A DNA stretch of 51,384 bases from positions 1-51,384 of the forward strand of contig SFFV01000013.1 in assembly GCA_004557735.1 (NCBI GenBank). The letters run 5' to 3'. The notes below the pieces were generated by a model that saw nothing but the letters and a program-made list of their open reading frames with translations, was not told the DNA's origin and ran no database searches. Position numbers and translations under genes: made by a program. Of the stretch, positions 31,106 through 39,903 are shown in pieces. How positions within the stretch are numbered: the first letter of the stretch is position 1; the number at the start of each line of letters is the position of its first letter. Source of the stretch: Clostridiales bacterium. GTDB taxonomy: Bacteria > Bacillota > Clostridia > Oscillospirales > Oscillospiraceae.

Positions 31106-31591
31106 ATGGGCGAAAAAGCGGATCGGAAAAAAGTCTTTTGGCGATATGCCGGATACATCGCGGGCACACTCGGTATCGGCGGGCTCTCGGCGCTGCTCTC
31201 TCGCGGCGGCATGGAAGCATTTTCCTATCTTAAAAAACCCGCCTTCGCTCCGCCGGACTGGGTATTTCCGGCGGCGTGGACGCTGCTGTATATCCTGATG
31301 GCCGTCTCCGCAGCGATGGTCGGGAAAGAGGACTCGAATCGCTCGCGCGATGCGCTCTTTGTCTACTGGGCGCAGCTTTTCGTGAACTTCTGGTGGTCGA
31401 TCCTTTTCTTTGCCTGGGGACTGCGGCTCATCGCGTTTTTCTGGCTTATTCTGCTGCTTGCGCTCGCTGCGGTGATGGCGTTTCGGTTCGGAAAGATCCG
31501 TCCCGTCGCCGGAAAACTGAACATTCCGTATCTATTGTGGCTGGTTTTCGCCGGCGTGTTGAATATTTCGGTATACATTTTAAACAAATGA
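31106..31591 (+). CDS. tspO: TspO/MBR-family membrane protein
   Basis: 161 residues with five membrane segments. Family motifs are KPAFAPPDWVFPAAWTLLYI and NFWWSILFF, and the C-terminal segment ends NISVYILNK. The ATG at 31106 is chosen for its GCGGAGG ribosome site. Bacterial TspO binds porphyrins and other tetrapyrroles and has roles in stress or light-dependent regulation. An early W-rich loop of the kind that lines the ligand pocket is visible. Physiological role here is unknown; a strong terminator follows. Confidence 0.92.
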   Translation: MGEKADRKKVFWRYAGYIAGTLGIGGLSALLSRGGMEAFSYLKKPAFAPPDWVFPAAWTLLYILMAVSAAMVGKEDSNRSRDALFVYWAQLFVNFWWSILFFAWGLRLIAFFWLILLLALAAVMAFRFGKIRPVAGKLNIPYLLWLVFAGVLNISVYILNK

Positions 31592-31603
31592 AACGTTTCC
31601 GAA

Positions 31604-31635
31604 TGACCCGCAATTGGTTTGCGGGTCAATTTTTT
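31604..31635 (+). terminator. Terminator after tspO
   Basis: TGACCCGCAA (31604-31613) pairs with TTGCGGGTCA (31619-31628), followed by ATTTTTTG. Confidence 0.88.
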
Positions 31636-31666
31636 GTTAAGACTTATTTTTTCATAAAAAACGGTA

Positions 31667-31695
31667 TTGAAAAAAACCGTTTCTTCCTGTAAAAT
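31667..31695 (+). promoter_or_regulatory. Promoter of the pyrophosphatase gene
   Basis: TTGAAA (31667-31672) and TAAAAT (31690-31695) are 17 bases apart, about 50 bases upstream of the start codon. Confidence 0.65.
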
Positions 31696-31746
31696 CAACT
31701 TCTGCCCTGATACCCCAAGCAAAAAAATTTTTGAGGAGTGAAGTAA

Positions 31747-33864
31747 TTGGACAAACTGTTTTGGATCGGCTTCGTCGGTGCTGTCGTTGCCGGTCTCTTT
31801 GCCGTTCTTCAGGCAAAGAAAGTCATGGGCTATTCCGAAGGCACCGAAAGAATGCAGAAGCTCGCCTCTTCCATTCGTGAGGGTGCCAACGCTTATCTGA
31901 AGCGTCAGTACACCACCGTTCTCAAGGTGTTCGCCATTGTGTTCGTGGTTCTGCTGGTGATCGCTTTTGCCTCCGGCGGCAAAATGCTCTCCAAGTTTAC
32001 CCCGTTCGCGTTCGTTACGGGCGGCATCTGGTCGATGCTCGCCGGTCTCGTCGGCATGAAGATCGCCACGAGCTCCAACGCGCGTACCGCGCAGGCCGCT
32101 TCCGAGAGCCTGAATAAGGGCCTTCGCGTGGCGTTCTCCTCCGGTTCCGTTATGGGCTTCACCGTCGTCGGACTCGGTATGCTGGATATCACCATCTGGT
32201 TTTTCCTGCTCCGCTACGCTTTCGGCATCGATGATCCCGTGCAGCTCGGCAACATCATGGTCATGAACGGCATGGGTGCGTCCTTCATGGCGCTGTTTGC
32301 CCGTGTCGGCGGCGGTATCTACACCAAGGCCGCGGACGTCGGCGCCGACCTTGTGGGCAAGGTTGAAGCCGGTATCCCCGAGGACGACCCGCGCAACCCC
32401 GCCACCATTGCCGATAACGTCGGCGACAACGTCGGCGACGTTGCCGGTATGGGCGCTGACCTGTATGAGTCCTACGTCGGCTCCATTCTCGCCACTTTCG
32501 CGCTCAGCGCCGTCGGCGGCTACGGTTTTGCCGGCATGCTGCTGCCTATGGCTCTCGCCGTTGTCGGCATCATCTGCTCGATCATTGGCTCCTTCCTCGT
32601 CAAGACGAAGGAAAACGCCTCTCAGCAGGCGCTGCTCAAGAGCCTCCGCACCGGCACCTACACCGCGGCCATTCTTGCCGCCGTGCTCGCCGCTCCCCTC
32701 TGCTATGTCATTCTCGGCAACGCGGGCTGGGGCGTCTATGTCGCCATCCTCTGCGGTCTGATCGGCGGCTGCGCCATCGGCTACTTTACCGAGTATTACA
32801 CCTCCGACACCTACAAGCCCACCCAGGAGCTCGCCGCGGCTTCCGAGACCGGCTCTGCCACGATCATCATCGGCGGCATCTCCCTCGGTCTCAAGTCCAC
32901 GCTGACCTCCATTCTGATCGTTGCCGCCGCCGTTCTCATCAGCTACTTTGCCGCGGGCGGCTCCAAGACGATCGTTGACGCAGCCGGCCACTTCACCGCC
33001 GAGTTCAACAAGGGTCTGTACGGCATCGGCATTGCCGGCGTCGGCATGCTCTCCACGCTCGGCATTACGCTTGCGACCGACGCTTACGGCCCGGTGGCCG
33101 ACAACGCCGGCGGCATCGCCGAAATGTCGGGGCTCCCGAAAGAGGTCCGCGAGCGCACCGACGCTCTCGACTCTCTCGGCAACACCACTGCCGCTACGGG
33201 CAAGGGCTTCGCGATCGGCTCCGCTTCTCTGACCGCTCTCGCGCTGCTCGTTTCCTACGTCAACATCGTGCAGGAAGGCACGTCTGAGCTTCTCAACTTC
33301 ACGCTGACGAGCCCCACCGTTCTGGTCGGCCTTTTCATCGGCGCAATGCTCACGTTTGTGTTCTCCGCGTTCACCATGAGCGCCGTGCAGCGTGCGGCGC
33401 AGTCCATCGTTGTGGAAGTCCGCCGTCAGTTCAGGGAGATCCCCGGCATCATGGAATACCAGGCGGACCCCGACTACGCACAGTGCGTTTCGCTCTGCAC
33501 GCAGGGCGCGCTGAAGGAAATGGTCGCTCCGGCTCTGCTTGCGATCATCGTTCCTCTCGCCACCGGACTCATCCTCGGGCCCACCGGCGTTGTCGGTCTG
33601 CTCGGCGGCGTGTCTGTCACCGGCTTTGCGATGGCCGTGTTCATGTCCAACGCCGGCGGCGCCTGGGACAATGCCAAGAAGTACATTGAGGGCGGCCACC
33701 ACGGCGGCAAGGGCAGCGAGCAGCACAAGGCTGCCGTTGTCGGCGACACTGTCGGCGACCCGTTCAAGGATACCTCCGGCCCGTCCCTGAACATTCTGAT
33801 CAAGCTCTGCTCCACGGTCTCCATCGTGTTCTCCGGCCTGATCATCGCCTTCCATCTGGTCTGA
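31747..33864 (+). CDS. hppA: Membrane-bound ion-pumping pyrophosphatase, K+-dependent type
   Basis: 705 residues starting at a TTG about ten bases after GAGGAG. It is a sixteen-segment membrane pyrophosphatase that couples PPi hydrolysis to export of H+ or Na+. PPi/Mg-binding motifs are YTKAADVGADLVGK and DDPRNPATIADNVGDNVGD, with a second acidic site at NAGGAWDNAKKYIE and GDTVGDPFKDTSGPS. The GNTTAATGKGFAIG segment has Ala where K+-independent enzymes have Lys, so this should be the K+-stimulated class. The ion pumped (H+ versus Na+) cannot be settled by eye. It is a common energy-saving pump of anaerobes. It stands alone between its own promoter and terminator. Confidence 0.95.
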   Translation: MDKLFWIGFVGAVVAGLFAVLQAKKVMGYSEGTERMQKLASSIREGANAYLKRQYTTVLKVFAIVFVVLLVIAFASGGKMLSKFTPFAFVTGGIWSMLAGLVGMKIATSSNARTAQAASESLNKGLRVAFSSGSVMGFTVVGLGMLDITIWFFLLRYAFGIDDPVQLGNIMVMNGMGASFMALFARVGGGIYTKAADVGADLVGKVEAGIPEDDPRNPATIADNVGDNVGDVAGMGADLYESYVGSILATFALSAVGGYGFAGMLLPMALAVVGIICSIIGSFLVKTKENASQQALLKSLRTGTYTAAILAAVLAAPLCYVILGNAGWGVYVAILCGLIGGCAIGYFTEYYTSDTYKPTQELAAASETGSATIIIGGISLGLKSTLTSILIVAAAVLISYFAAGGSKTIVDAAGHFTAEFNKGLYGIGIAGVGMLSTLGITLATDAYGPVADNAGGIAEMSGLPKEVRERTDALDSLGNTTAATGKGFAIGSASLTALALLVSYVNIVQEGTSELLNFTLTSPTVLVGLFIGAMLTFVFSAFTMSAVQRAAQSIVVEVRRQFREIPGIMEYQADPDYAQCVSLCTQGALKEMVAPALLAIIVPLATGLILGPTGVVGLLGGVSVTGFAMAVFMSNAGGAWDNAKKYIEGGHHGGKGSEQHKAAVVGDTVGDPFKDTSGPSLNILIKLCSTVSIVFSGLIIAFHLV

Positions 33865-33876
33865 TCCAATATGTCA

Positions 33877-33912
33877 AAACCGGCGTGGCTCACAAAGCCA
33901 TGCCGGTTTTTC
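33877..33912 (+). terminator. Terminator after hppA
   Basis: AAACCGGC-TGGCT and AGCCA-GCCGGTTT form a stem of about 14 pairs with one mismatch and a CACAA loop, followed by TTTT. It may also serve the convergent anti-sigma gene. Confidence 0.85.
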
Positions 33913-33916
33913 TCAT

Positions 33917-34882
33917 TTAAAGGATCCCTATCGTTTCCAGAAGCGATTGAAGCGCGGCGGCGGATTCGGCACAGGTCTTGATATCCCGCCCCGCCATCCG
34001 GGAAGCCTCCGCCGCCGTGACGGAATAGCTGCTCTGTCCCGTTTCGGTTTGATACTTCCATGTGACTGTGCCGAGATTATCGATCGTCGCGAGCAGCACG
34101 CAGGAGCACTTTTGCATTTCCTCCCGGATATCCGTCTCGGCCGCCGCCGTGACAGGGGCGTCAAGGAGAAGCGTCCAGCCGTAAGGCTCGGCATCCGTCT
34201 GCAATTCGTTCGTAAAGCTGCCGACGCGGTTTCCGATGCGGAGAAGCGAGGCAATATGGGCATTCGCGCTCATGTCGCCGACGTAGGGATTTTTCGCCTC
34301 GTACAGCCGTGCCGCTGTCCAGTCAATGGCTTTGCCGTTCTCCCAGAGAATCAGACCGTTCACCGAGACGCTAGTGACCTCTCTCGCTGCGGGATGTTCC
34401 AAAGTGAAATCCCCGCTATGCGTGAACGGCAGCGGCGTTACATTGATCCGCACCTCCACCGCGCCGCTCTCATCCTGTGTGATATGCGCCCGGCTCAGGA
34501 CCCGTCCGCTGTCGGTGAGCGTACCGGTCACACGCACCGTGCCGTCTCTCACAGTGACGGCCGCTGCGATCGCGCCCGGCTCGGCAGGAACGCCCTTATA
34601 CAAAACCCCGAGCGTCACTGCCATTGCAAGCAGCGCAGCCGCCGCCAGAACGGCCGTCACCTTGCGCATACCGCGGCGGCGCACCTTTTTGAGATAATCG
34701 ATCTCCTTTTCCTCCGGCGGCACGGCGTCCTCCGGCTCCTTCATGCGGTGCAGCGCGGCGCGGCATTCCTCACACTCCGCCATATGCCGTTCCACTGCCG
34801 CGGCGGTTTCCTCTCCGGCAATGCCGTCGGCATAGGACGGCAGGAGATCGCGCACGACGCCGCAGGTCAAATCATTTTTCAT
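33917..34882 (-). CDS. Anti-sigma factor with N-terminal zinc-finger domain
   Basis: 321 residues. The N-terminus is an anti-sigma zf-HC2-type domain (CGVVRDLLPSYADG, then HMAECEECRAAL). A basic region leads to a single membrane segment (about residues 73-95), followed by an extracytoplasmic domain of about 220 residues with no clear match, resembling the DUF4825-like anti-sigma sensor regions. Its start overlaps the end of the sigma-factor gene by eleven bases, the usual arrangement for a co-translated inhibitor. The outer domain presumably senses an envelope signal. Confidence 0.85.
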   Translation of the reverse strand: MKNDLTCGVVRDLLPSYADGIAGEETAAAVERHMAECEECRAALHRMKEPEDAVPPEEKEIDYLKKVRRRGMRKVTAVLAAAALLAMAVTLGVLYKGVPAEPGAIAAAVTVRDGTVRVTGTLTDSGRVLSRAHITQDESGAVEVRINVTPLPFTHSGDFTLEHPAAREVTSVSVNGLILWENGKAIDWTAARLYEAKNPYVGDMSANAHIASLLRIGNRVGSFTNELQTDAEPYGWTLLLDAPVTAAAETDIREEMQKCSCVLLATIDNLGTVTWKYQTETGQSSYSVTAAEASRMAGRDIKTCAESAAALQSLLETIGIL

Positions 34883-35366
34883 CGTCGTTTTCCATGTCCT
34901 TTCGAAGTCGTTCCTTTCCCCGGTAATAGGTCACGCGCGCCCAGTTTTCGCTCCTCGACAGAATATCCCCGATCTCGCGGAAGCTCAGCGTGCCGAAGAT
35001 CCGGAGATACATCACCTCGCGCACGTCGCTGCCGAGCGATTGCATCCGCCGCAGCAGCTCCACGCGCTCCTCTCCGGCAAGCAGCGCGCCGTCTGCCGTT
35101 TCTCCCGCCGGGATCGGCTCTGTAAGCGCTTCGTCCGGTATCCGGCGTCGTTCGGTGCGGAGCACATTTCGGGCGATACCGCAGAGCCATGTGGTGATTT
35201 TGCACCCGCCGGTGAAGCGTCCGGCGCTGCGCACCGCCTGATAAAACGTTTCCTGGGTAAGCTCCTCGGCAAGAGCTGCGTCATGCGTCCGGGCAAGCAG
35301 ATACCGATACACCGTCTGCGCATGTTCCCGATAGATATTCTCCATGTCCTGCACGGTACTGCTCAC
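34872..35366 (-). CDS. ECF-type RNA polymerase sigma factor
   Basis: 164 residues, as usual for an ECF sigma factor. Region 2 is VYRYLLARTHDAALAEELTQETFYQAV, with the -10 recognition helix around FTGGCKITTWLCGIARNVL. A short linker leads to region 4 (REVMYLRIFGTLSFREIGDIL, then SENWARVTYYRGKERL). It should direct RNA polymerase to envelope-stress or similar promoters when released by the downstream anti-sigma factor. The frame opens at a GTG at 35366 and an ATG at 35345 is the other candidate; neither has an ideal ribosome site, so the first few residues are uncertain. Confidence 0.88.
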   Translation of the reverse strand: MSSTVQDMENIYREHAQTVYRYLLARTHDAALAEELTQETFYQAVRSAGRFTGGCKITTWLCGIARNVLRTERRRIPDEALTEPIPAGETADGALLAGEERVELLRRMQSLGSDVREVMYLRIFGTLSFREIGDILSRSENWARVTYYRGKERLRKDMENDDEK

Positions 35367-35407
35367 CGTCCTTCCGTTTATGAATGCAGGATTTACCCTT
35401 TTCGTTA

Positions 35408-35439
35408 CAAAAAATCCTGTGCCGGGGCACAGGATTTTT
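35408..35439 (-). terminator. Terminator after murF
   Basis: A 14-base perfect stem (35410-35423 with 35426-35439) has A-rich and T-rich ends. Reading the minus strand it is followed by further T residues, ending the ddl-murF transcript before the sigma gene. Confidence 0.8.
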
Positions 35440-35441
35440 CA

Positions 35442-36794
35442 TCATTTTCCGGTGATCTGCTTGACAGCTTCCGAGATTTCCTCGAAATGCGCGCCGTGGG
35501 AGGCTTTGACAAGCACCGCATCGCCCGGACGCAGCAGCCCCGGCAGCGCCTCGAGGAGCTCGGCGCGGTCTGCGAAATGCACGCCGACCGCTCCCGCGCC
35601 TTCGGCAATGCGCCCGGCCAGCTCGCCCTGCGTCATCACAAGATCAATGCCATGCGTCACGGCATATTCCCCGACCGACCGGTGAAGCTCCGGGGCGTTT
35701 CCGCCCATTTCCAGCATATCGCCGAGGATGCAAACACGCCGTCCGGGAAGCGACGCAAGCGAGTCGATCGCCGCGCAGTCGGACGTCGGATTGGCATTGT
35801 AGCAGTCATCCACCAGCGTGCAGAAGCCGGTCTTTACAACGCGGGAGCGGCGGCCGACCGTTTCATACCGGGCAAGGCCGCGCGCGATCTCCTCGTCCGA
35901 AAGGCCAAGCTTAAGCGATACCGCCGCGGCGCTGAGCACCGAATAGATCATATATGTGCCGTACGCCGGGACGGTCACGGCAAAATCGCGGCCCTCCGCA
36001 AGAATGCGGCAGGAGACGGTCTCGCCGTTCTGCTGCACATCCGCGGCGCGGACGGCGCAGTTTTCGCCGAAACCGAAGAGAACGGTTTCCCGCCCGAAGT
36101 CCGCCTTGGAGAGAAGCGCGTCGTCGCCGTTGGCGAAGATGACGGCGCCGTTCTTCATGCCCTGCAATATCTCGGATTTAGCCCGCAGGACACCGGGGCG
36201 GTCGCCGAGCGCTTCCAGATGCGCGTCGCCAATGTTCGTAAATACGGCCATATCGGGTTGCACTATGTTCGTAAGGCGCGTCATCTCCCCAAAAAGGGAA
36301 ACGCCCATTTCGATCACGGCAGCGTCATAGTCTCCGTGCAGACCAATGAGCGAAACCGGAATGCCGATCTGCCCGTTCATGCTGCCCGGCGTTTTGAATA
36401 CCGAATACTTCCCGGAGAGCGCGGCGGCGAGCATTTCCTTCGCCGTTGTCTTGCCAACGCTGCCGGTGACGCCGATAAACGGAATATCCCAGCGTTTCCG
36501 GCTCGCCGCGGCGATCTGCTGCATGGCTGCCAGCGTGTCCGGTACGACGATGCGCGGCTCGCCCGCTGCGCCGCGCTCTTCGCACAGTACCGCAAGAGCG
36601 CCTTTTCGCAGCACGTCGGGGATATACCTGTGTCCATCCGTTCTCTCGCCGCGCAGCACAAGGAAAAGGCTCCCCTCCCCCGCCTGCCGGCTGTCGGTCA
36701 CAACGGACGCGGGCGTTTTGTCAAGCGTCTCTTTGTTTCCCTGCCATTCGCCGCGGCAGGCGCGGAGCATTTCGCCGATCGTCATTCCGTTCAT
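35442..36794 (-). CDS. murF: UDP-MurNAc-tripeptide:D-Ala-D-Ala ligase MurF
   Basis: 450 residues. Mur ligase landmarks: the N-terminal domain (SVVTDSRQAGEGSLFLVLRGERTDGH), the ATP loop GVTGSVGKTTAKEM, SMNGQIGIP, VFTNIGDAHLEALG, and the C-terminal DDCYNANPTS and GDMLEMG motifs specific to MurF. It adds the D-Ala-D-Ala dipeptide to the muramyl tripeptide in the cytoplasm. The gene begins inside the end of ddl (four-base overlap), so the enzyme that makes the dipeptide and the one that uses it are co-translated. Confidence 0.95.
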   Translation of the reverse strand: MNGMTIGEMLRACRGEWQGNKETLDKTPASVVTDSRQAGEGSLFLVLRGERTDGHRYIPDVLRKGALAVLCEERGAAGEPRIVVPDTLAAMQQIAAASRKRWDIPFIGVTGSVGKTTAKEMLAAALSGKYSVFKTPGSMNGQIGIPVSLIGLHGDYDAAVIEMGVSLFGEMTRLTNIVQPDMAVFTNIGDAHLEALGDRPGVLRAKSEILQGMKNGAVIFANGDDALLSKADFGRETVLFGFGENCAVRAADVQQNGETVSCRILAEGRDFAVTVPAYGTYMIYSVLSAAAVSLKLGLSDEEIARGLARYETVGRRSRVVKTGFCTLVDDCYNANPTSDCAAIDSLASLPGRRVCILGDMLEMGGNAPELHRSVGEYAVTHGIDLVMTQGELAGRIAEGAGAVGVHFADRAELLEALPGLLRPGDAVLVKASHGAHFEEISEAVKQITGK

Positions 36795-37825
36795 TTCTTA
36801 TATTTCTTCAAAGAAACTTCGATGATCTTCTCACACAGCTCGCCGTAATCCATACCCTCGGCCGCCGCCATCTGCGGGATAAGGCTTGTCGGCGTCATGC
36901 CGGGAAGCGTGTTGGCCTCAAGGCAGTAAAGCTCGCCGTCCTCTTTGTCCATCAGAAAATCAACGCGTCCGTAGGCGTCGAGACGGAGAACTTCGTATAC
37001 GCGCTCGGCGAGGCGCTGCACGCGCGCGGTGTCCTCCGCGCTGATCGGCGCAGGGCAGATCTCCTCCGTAAGCCCCGCCTGATACTTGTTCTTATAATCA
37101 TAAAACCCGGTCTTGGGAATGATCTCGATGACCGCCATGGCGCGGCCGTCCATCACGCCGACAGTCAGCTCGCGGGCGCGGATATACTTCTCCACCAGCA
37201 CCGCCTCATCGCACGAGAACGCTTCCGCAAGCGCGGCGGGAAGCTTTCCCGGCTCGGTGACGATGCTCGTACCGACGGACGAGCCGCCGGAGCAGGGCTT
37301 CACGACACACGGAAACCCAATACCCTCCGGCACGGCTTCGCCGCGGCGAAGCGTAACGCCCGGGGGCGTGGGGATGCCGCTGCTGCGGAAGAGGATCTTG
37401 CTCAGCTCCTTATCCATCGCGAGCGCGCTGCCAAGATAGCCGCTGCCGGTATACGGCACGCCGTAAAGGTCCAGGCAGGCCTGCAGCTTTCCGTTTTCTC
37501 CCTCCGCGCCGTGCAGCGCAAGGAACGCGATATCCGCAGCGCGGCAGATCTCAATCACGCCGGGGCCGATCAGCCCTTCGCCGCCGCGCTGGGCGCGGAT
37601 CTTGTCAAGATCCGGCTCGGTCTCCCGGACGGAGTAAACCGAGTCTCCGGCGTCGGACGTAAAGGCGCTGCGGGGATCGGACGTCGCGGCGGGGTTTCCG
37701 AGAAAGAGATCGACCAGCGCGACCTTGTGGCCGCGCGTGCGCAGCGCGCGCGCCGCGCCCGTGCCGGAGCTGATGGAAACATCGCGCTCGGCGCTCAATC
37801 CGCCGCAGATAACAGCTATGTACAT
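36791..37825 (-). CDS. ddl: D-alanine--D-alanine ligase
   Basis: 344 residues of the ATP-grasp Ddl family. Visible motifs are the N-terminal GGLSAERDVSISSG, FLALHGAEGENGKLQ, CVVKPCSGGSSVGTS, EKYIRARELTVGVM, the omega loop TGFYDYKNKYQAG and the metal-binding LEANTLPGMTPTS. The Tyr of the omega loop suits D-Ala rather than D-lactate as second substrate, so there is no sign of vancomycin-resistance type specificity. A GGGAGG site lies eight bases before the ATG. Confidence 0.94.
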   Translation of the reverse strand: MYIAVICGGLSAERDVSISSGTGAARALRTRGHKVALVDLFLGNPAATSDPRSAFTSDAGDSVYSVRETEPDLDKIRAQRGGEGLIGPGVIEICRAADIAFLALHGAEGENGKLQACLDLYGVPYTGSGYLGSALAMDKELSKILFRSSGIPTPPGVTLRRGEAVPEGIGFPCVVKPCSGGSSVGTSIVTEPGKLPAALAEAFSCDEAVLVEKYIRARELTVGVMDGRAMAVIEIIPKTGFYDYKNKYQAGLTEEICPAPISAEDTARVQRLAERVYEVLRLDAYGRVDFLMDKEDGELYCLEANTLPGMTPTSLIPQMAAAEGMDYGELCEKIIEVSLKKYKK

Positions 37826-37857
37826 GAGTCATGCCTCCCGTGGTTGCATTTCGTTTT

Positions 37858-37886
37858 ATTATACATCACGCATGGAAGAATGAAAA
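37858..37886 (-). promoter_or_regulatory. Promoter of ddl-murF
   Basis: Minus-strand TTTTCA (37886-37881) and TATAAT (37863-37858) with a 17-base spacer. The -35 match is imperfect. Confidence 0.55.
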
Positions 37887-37969
37887 CACAATATTTGCTT
37901 TTCGGTACGCAAAAAATGTGTTTGATCCGGTTTATACGATACCGACAATGATTTTTCCGGAAAAAGGGA

Positions 37970-37998
37970 TTGTTATTTTCCTGCCTTATTGATATAAT
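37970..37998 (+). promoter_or_regulatory. Promoter of the exonuclease gene
   Basis: TTGTTA (37970-37975) and TATAAT (37993-37998) with a 17-base spacer, about 30 bases before the start codon. Confidence 0.75.
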
Positions 37999-38029
37999 GA
38001 CACGGTTATAAGAAAGGTCGGTAATCCGA

Positions 38030-39001
38030 ATGTCCTATATTGTCCTTGACCTGGAATGGAACCAGGCTATGAGCTCCAACGCCTCCGTATTCAACCGTCT
38101 ACCCATCCATCTGAGCGGCGAGATCATCCAGATCGGCGCGGTGAAGCTCGACGATGATTTCTGCCCCGCGGAAGAATTTCAGTCCGACGTGCGGCCCATC
38201 TACTTCCGCAGCATGCATTATAAGGTGAAAAAGCTGACCGGCATTGACAAGGAACGGCTCAGCCGCAGCGATATGTTTCCCACCGTGTTCGAGCGCTTCC
38301 GCGAGTGGTGCGGCGAGGATCCGGTGTTCGTCACCTGGGGCTATGACGACCGGCGGATCATGGAGCAGAACATCATCATTCACGATCTCGACTGGGACTG
38401 GATCGCGGACTGGATCAACCTCCAGCTCATCTACAACATCCAGACCGGCGGAGACAAAAACCAGAAATCCCTCGCCACGGCGATGGAGCATTTTGCTATT
38501 GAACAGACCCGCATGGCGCATGACGCGCTCGGCGACGCCTACAACACGGCGCTCGTCTGTTCAAAGCTCGACTTTGCCGAGGGACTGGAGCAGTATGACA
38601 ACGCCGCCTCCCTTCTCGCCACGCGCCTGCCGGAGGATAAGCACCGCATCGATGAGCCGGACGCGCTGGAGCACCGCGCCTTCACCGGGTACAGTTCCCG
38701 CTCCGAGGCGTTTCTGGACACGCAGGTCATAAGCGCCGTCTGTCCCGACTGCGGCGAGCCGCTGGAGCTGACGCGCTGGGTCAATCAGGGCGACCGGCGG
38801 TACATGACGATCGGCACGTGCGAAGAGCACCGCAAATTCCTCGTCCGGCTCAAATTCCATAAAACGGAAAACGACAGCTGGTCGGTGAACCGCATTGTCT
38901 ACCGCGCCGACGACGAAATGGAGAAATTCTACCGCGACAAAGCGACGCAGAGCCGCCGCCGCGGGCGCGGACACCGCCGCCGCAGAAGCGAAAAGGCGTA
39001 A
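38030..39001 (+). CDS. DEDDh-family 3'-5' exonuclease
   Basis: 323 residues. The RNase T/DnaQ-like exonuclease domain (about 1-185) has ExoI VLDLEWN (Asp7, Glu9), ExoII around FVTWGYDDRRIM, and ExoIII HDALGDAYNTA, whose His and Asp are catalytic. A small Cys-containing segment (VCPDCGE, then a later Cys-x-x-His) could bind zinc. The C-terminus is a strongly basic Arg-rich tail (SRRRGRGHRRRRSEKA), probably for nucleic-acid binding. It resembles KapD/ERI-1-like exonucleases rather than a polymerase epsilon subunit. The natural substrate, RNA or DNA, is unknown. Confidence 0.85.
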   Translation: MSYIVLDLEWNQAMSSNASVFNRLPIHLSGEIIQIGAVKLDDDFCPAEEFQSDVRPIYFRSMHYKVKKLTGIDKERLSRSDMFPTVFERFREWCGEDPVFVTWGYDDRRIMEQNIIIHDLDWDWIADWINLQLIYNIQTGGDKNQKSLATAMEHFAIEQTRMAHDALGDAYNTALVCSKLDFAEGLEQYDNAASLLATRLPEDKHRIDEPDALEHRAFTGYSSRSEAFLDTQVISAVCPDCGEPLELTRWVNQGDRRYMTIGTCEEHRKFLVRLKFHKTENDSWSVNRIVYRADDEMEKFYRDKATQSRRRGRGHRRRRSEKA

Positions 39002-39013
39002 ACCGCATAATAT

Positions 39014-39058
39014 AAACCGGGGCTGCACAGCCGATAATGCCGTGCAGCCCCGGTTTTT
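39014..39058 (+). terminator. Terminator after the exonuclease gene
   Basis: A 15-base perfect stem (39014-39028 with 39042-39056) with a 13-base loop and a T-run. Confidence 0.85.
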
Positions 39059-39066
39059 GATTTTCT

Positions 39067-39840
39067 TTACTCCAGCTCCTGCTGTCGGAGCCATGTGTCC
39101 ATTACCATGCTGTGCGGCAGAATCTTCACGCCGAGCGCCTGCAAACGCGCCTTGAACCCGTATTTGCTCATGTCTTTTCCCTTCTTCGCGTCCTTCCAGG
39201 CCTGCGCGACGATCTCCTCCGGCTTGTACATGGCGATATATTTCCTGACAACCGGCTCTTTCCCGTTCACCACAGCACGGTCAAAGAACTCGGTTTTTGT
39301 CCAGAACGGGCAAACCGCCATCACGCGGATGCCGTTCTTTTTCAGCTCCCGGTTCAGAGCGCGGCTGTAGTGCAGCACAAGTGCCTTTGTCGCGCCGTAC
39401 ACGTTGATGTACGGGATCGGCTGAAACGCCGCGACCGAGGCAATGTTGATGATCTGGCTGCCCGAAGGCATGTACGGTACCGTGAGCTGGCAGAGCGCCA
39501 TGACCGCCTTGCCGTTGAGATCGACCATGTTGAGATTCACGTCCAGCGGCGTGTCCATCACGGCGCAGAACTTGCCGAAGCCGCTGGCGTTGATAAGAAG
39601 GCCGACCTCCGGCTGCTCCTCTTGCAGAAGCGCGGCATACGTTTCATACGACGCCGCGTCGGAAAGATCCAGCGCAATGGCGCGTACCGGAAACGCCGTA
39701 TGGTTTTTCAGCTCCTCCAGCCGGTCGGCACGCCGGGCGATTGCCCAGATCTCGTCATACGTTCCGAACTCCTGCAGCGTTTCCGCAAAACGGCGGCCCA
39801 TGCCGCTCGACGCGCCCGTGATGACGGCGATTTTTTTCAT
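39067..39840 (-). CDS. Short-chain dehydrogenase/reductase
   Basis: 257 residues from the ATG at 39840, seven bases after AAAGGAG. It is a classical SDR with the cofactor loop TGASSGMGR, the INASGFG segment in place of the usual NNAG, a catalytic Ser (NIASVAAF) and YGATK (Tyr and Lys). It lies about 60 bases downstream of the DUF975 gene in the murC operon. The substrate is not predictable. Confidence 0.88.
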   Translation of the reverse strand: MKKIAVITGASSGMGRRFAETLQEFGTYDEIWAIARRADRLEELKNHTAFPVRAIALDLSDAASYETYAALLQEEQPEVGLLINASGFGKFCAVMDTPLDVNLNMVDLNGKAVMALCQLTVPYMPSGSQIINIASVAAFQPIPYINVYGATKALVLHYSRALNRELKKNGIRVMAVCPFWTKTEFFDRAVVNGKEPVVRKYIAMYKPEEIVAQAWKDAKKGKDMSKYGFKARLQALGVKILPHSMVMDTWLRQQELE

Positions 39841-39903
39841 GTCCATTCTCCTTTGCATAATACCGGCCGGCGTTTGCCAGCCGGTATCGGCTTTTTTACT
39901 CTT

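Noticed and set aside
31363..33855. An 830-codon minus-strand frame opposite the pyrophosphatase gene
   Set aside because: Low-complexity Gly/Asp/Glu/His composition and no motif. The plus strand encodes a textbook membrane pyrophosphatase.
39860..39898. Hairpin ATACCGGC/GCCGGTAT followed by a plus-strand T-run, between the DUF975 and SDR genes
   Set aside because: The T-run is on the plus strand, where no gene reads into it, and the flanking genes run on the minus strand. I could not assign it as a working terminator.
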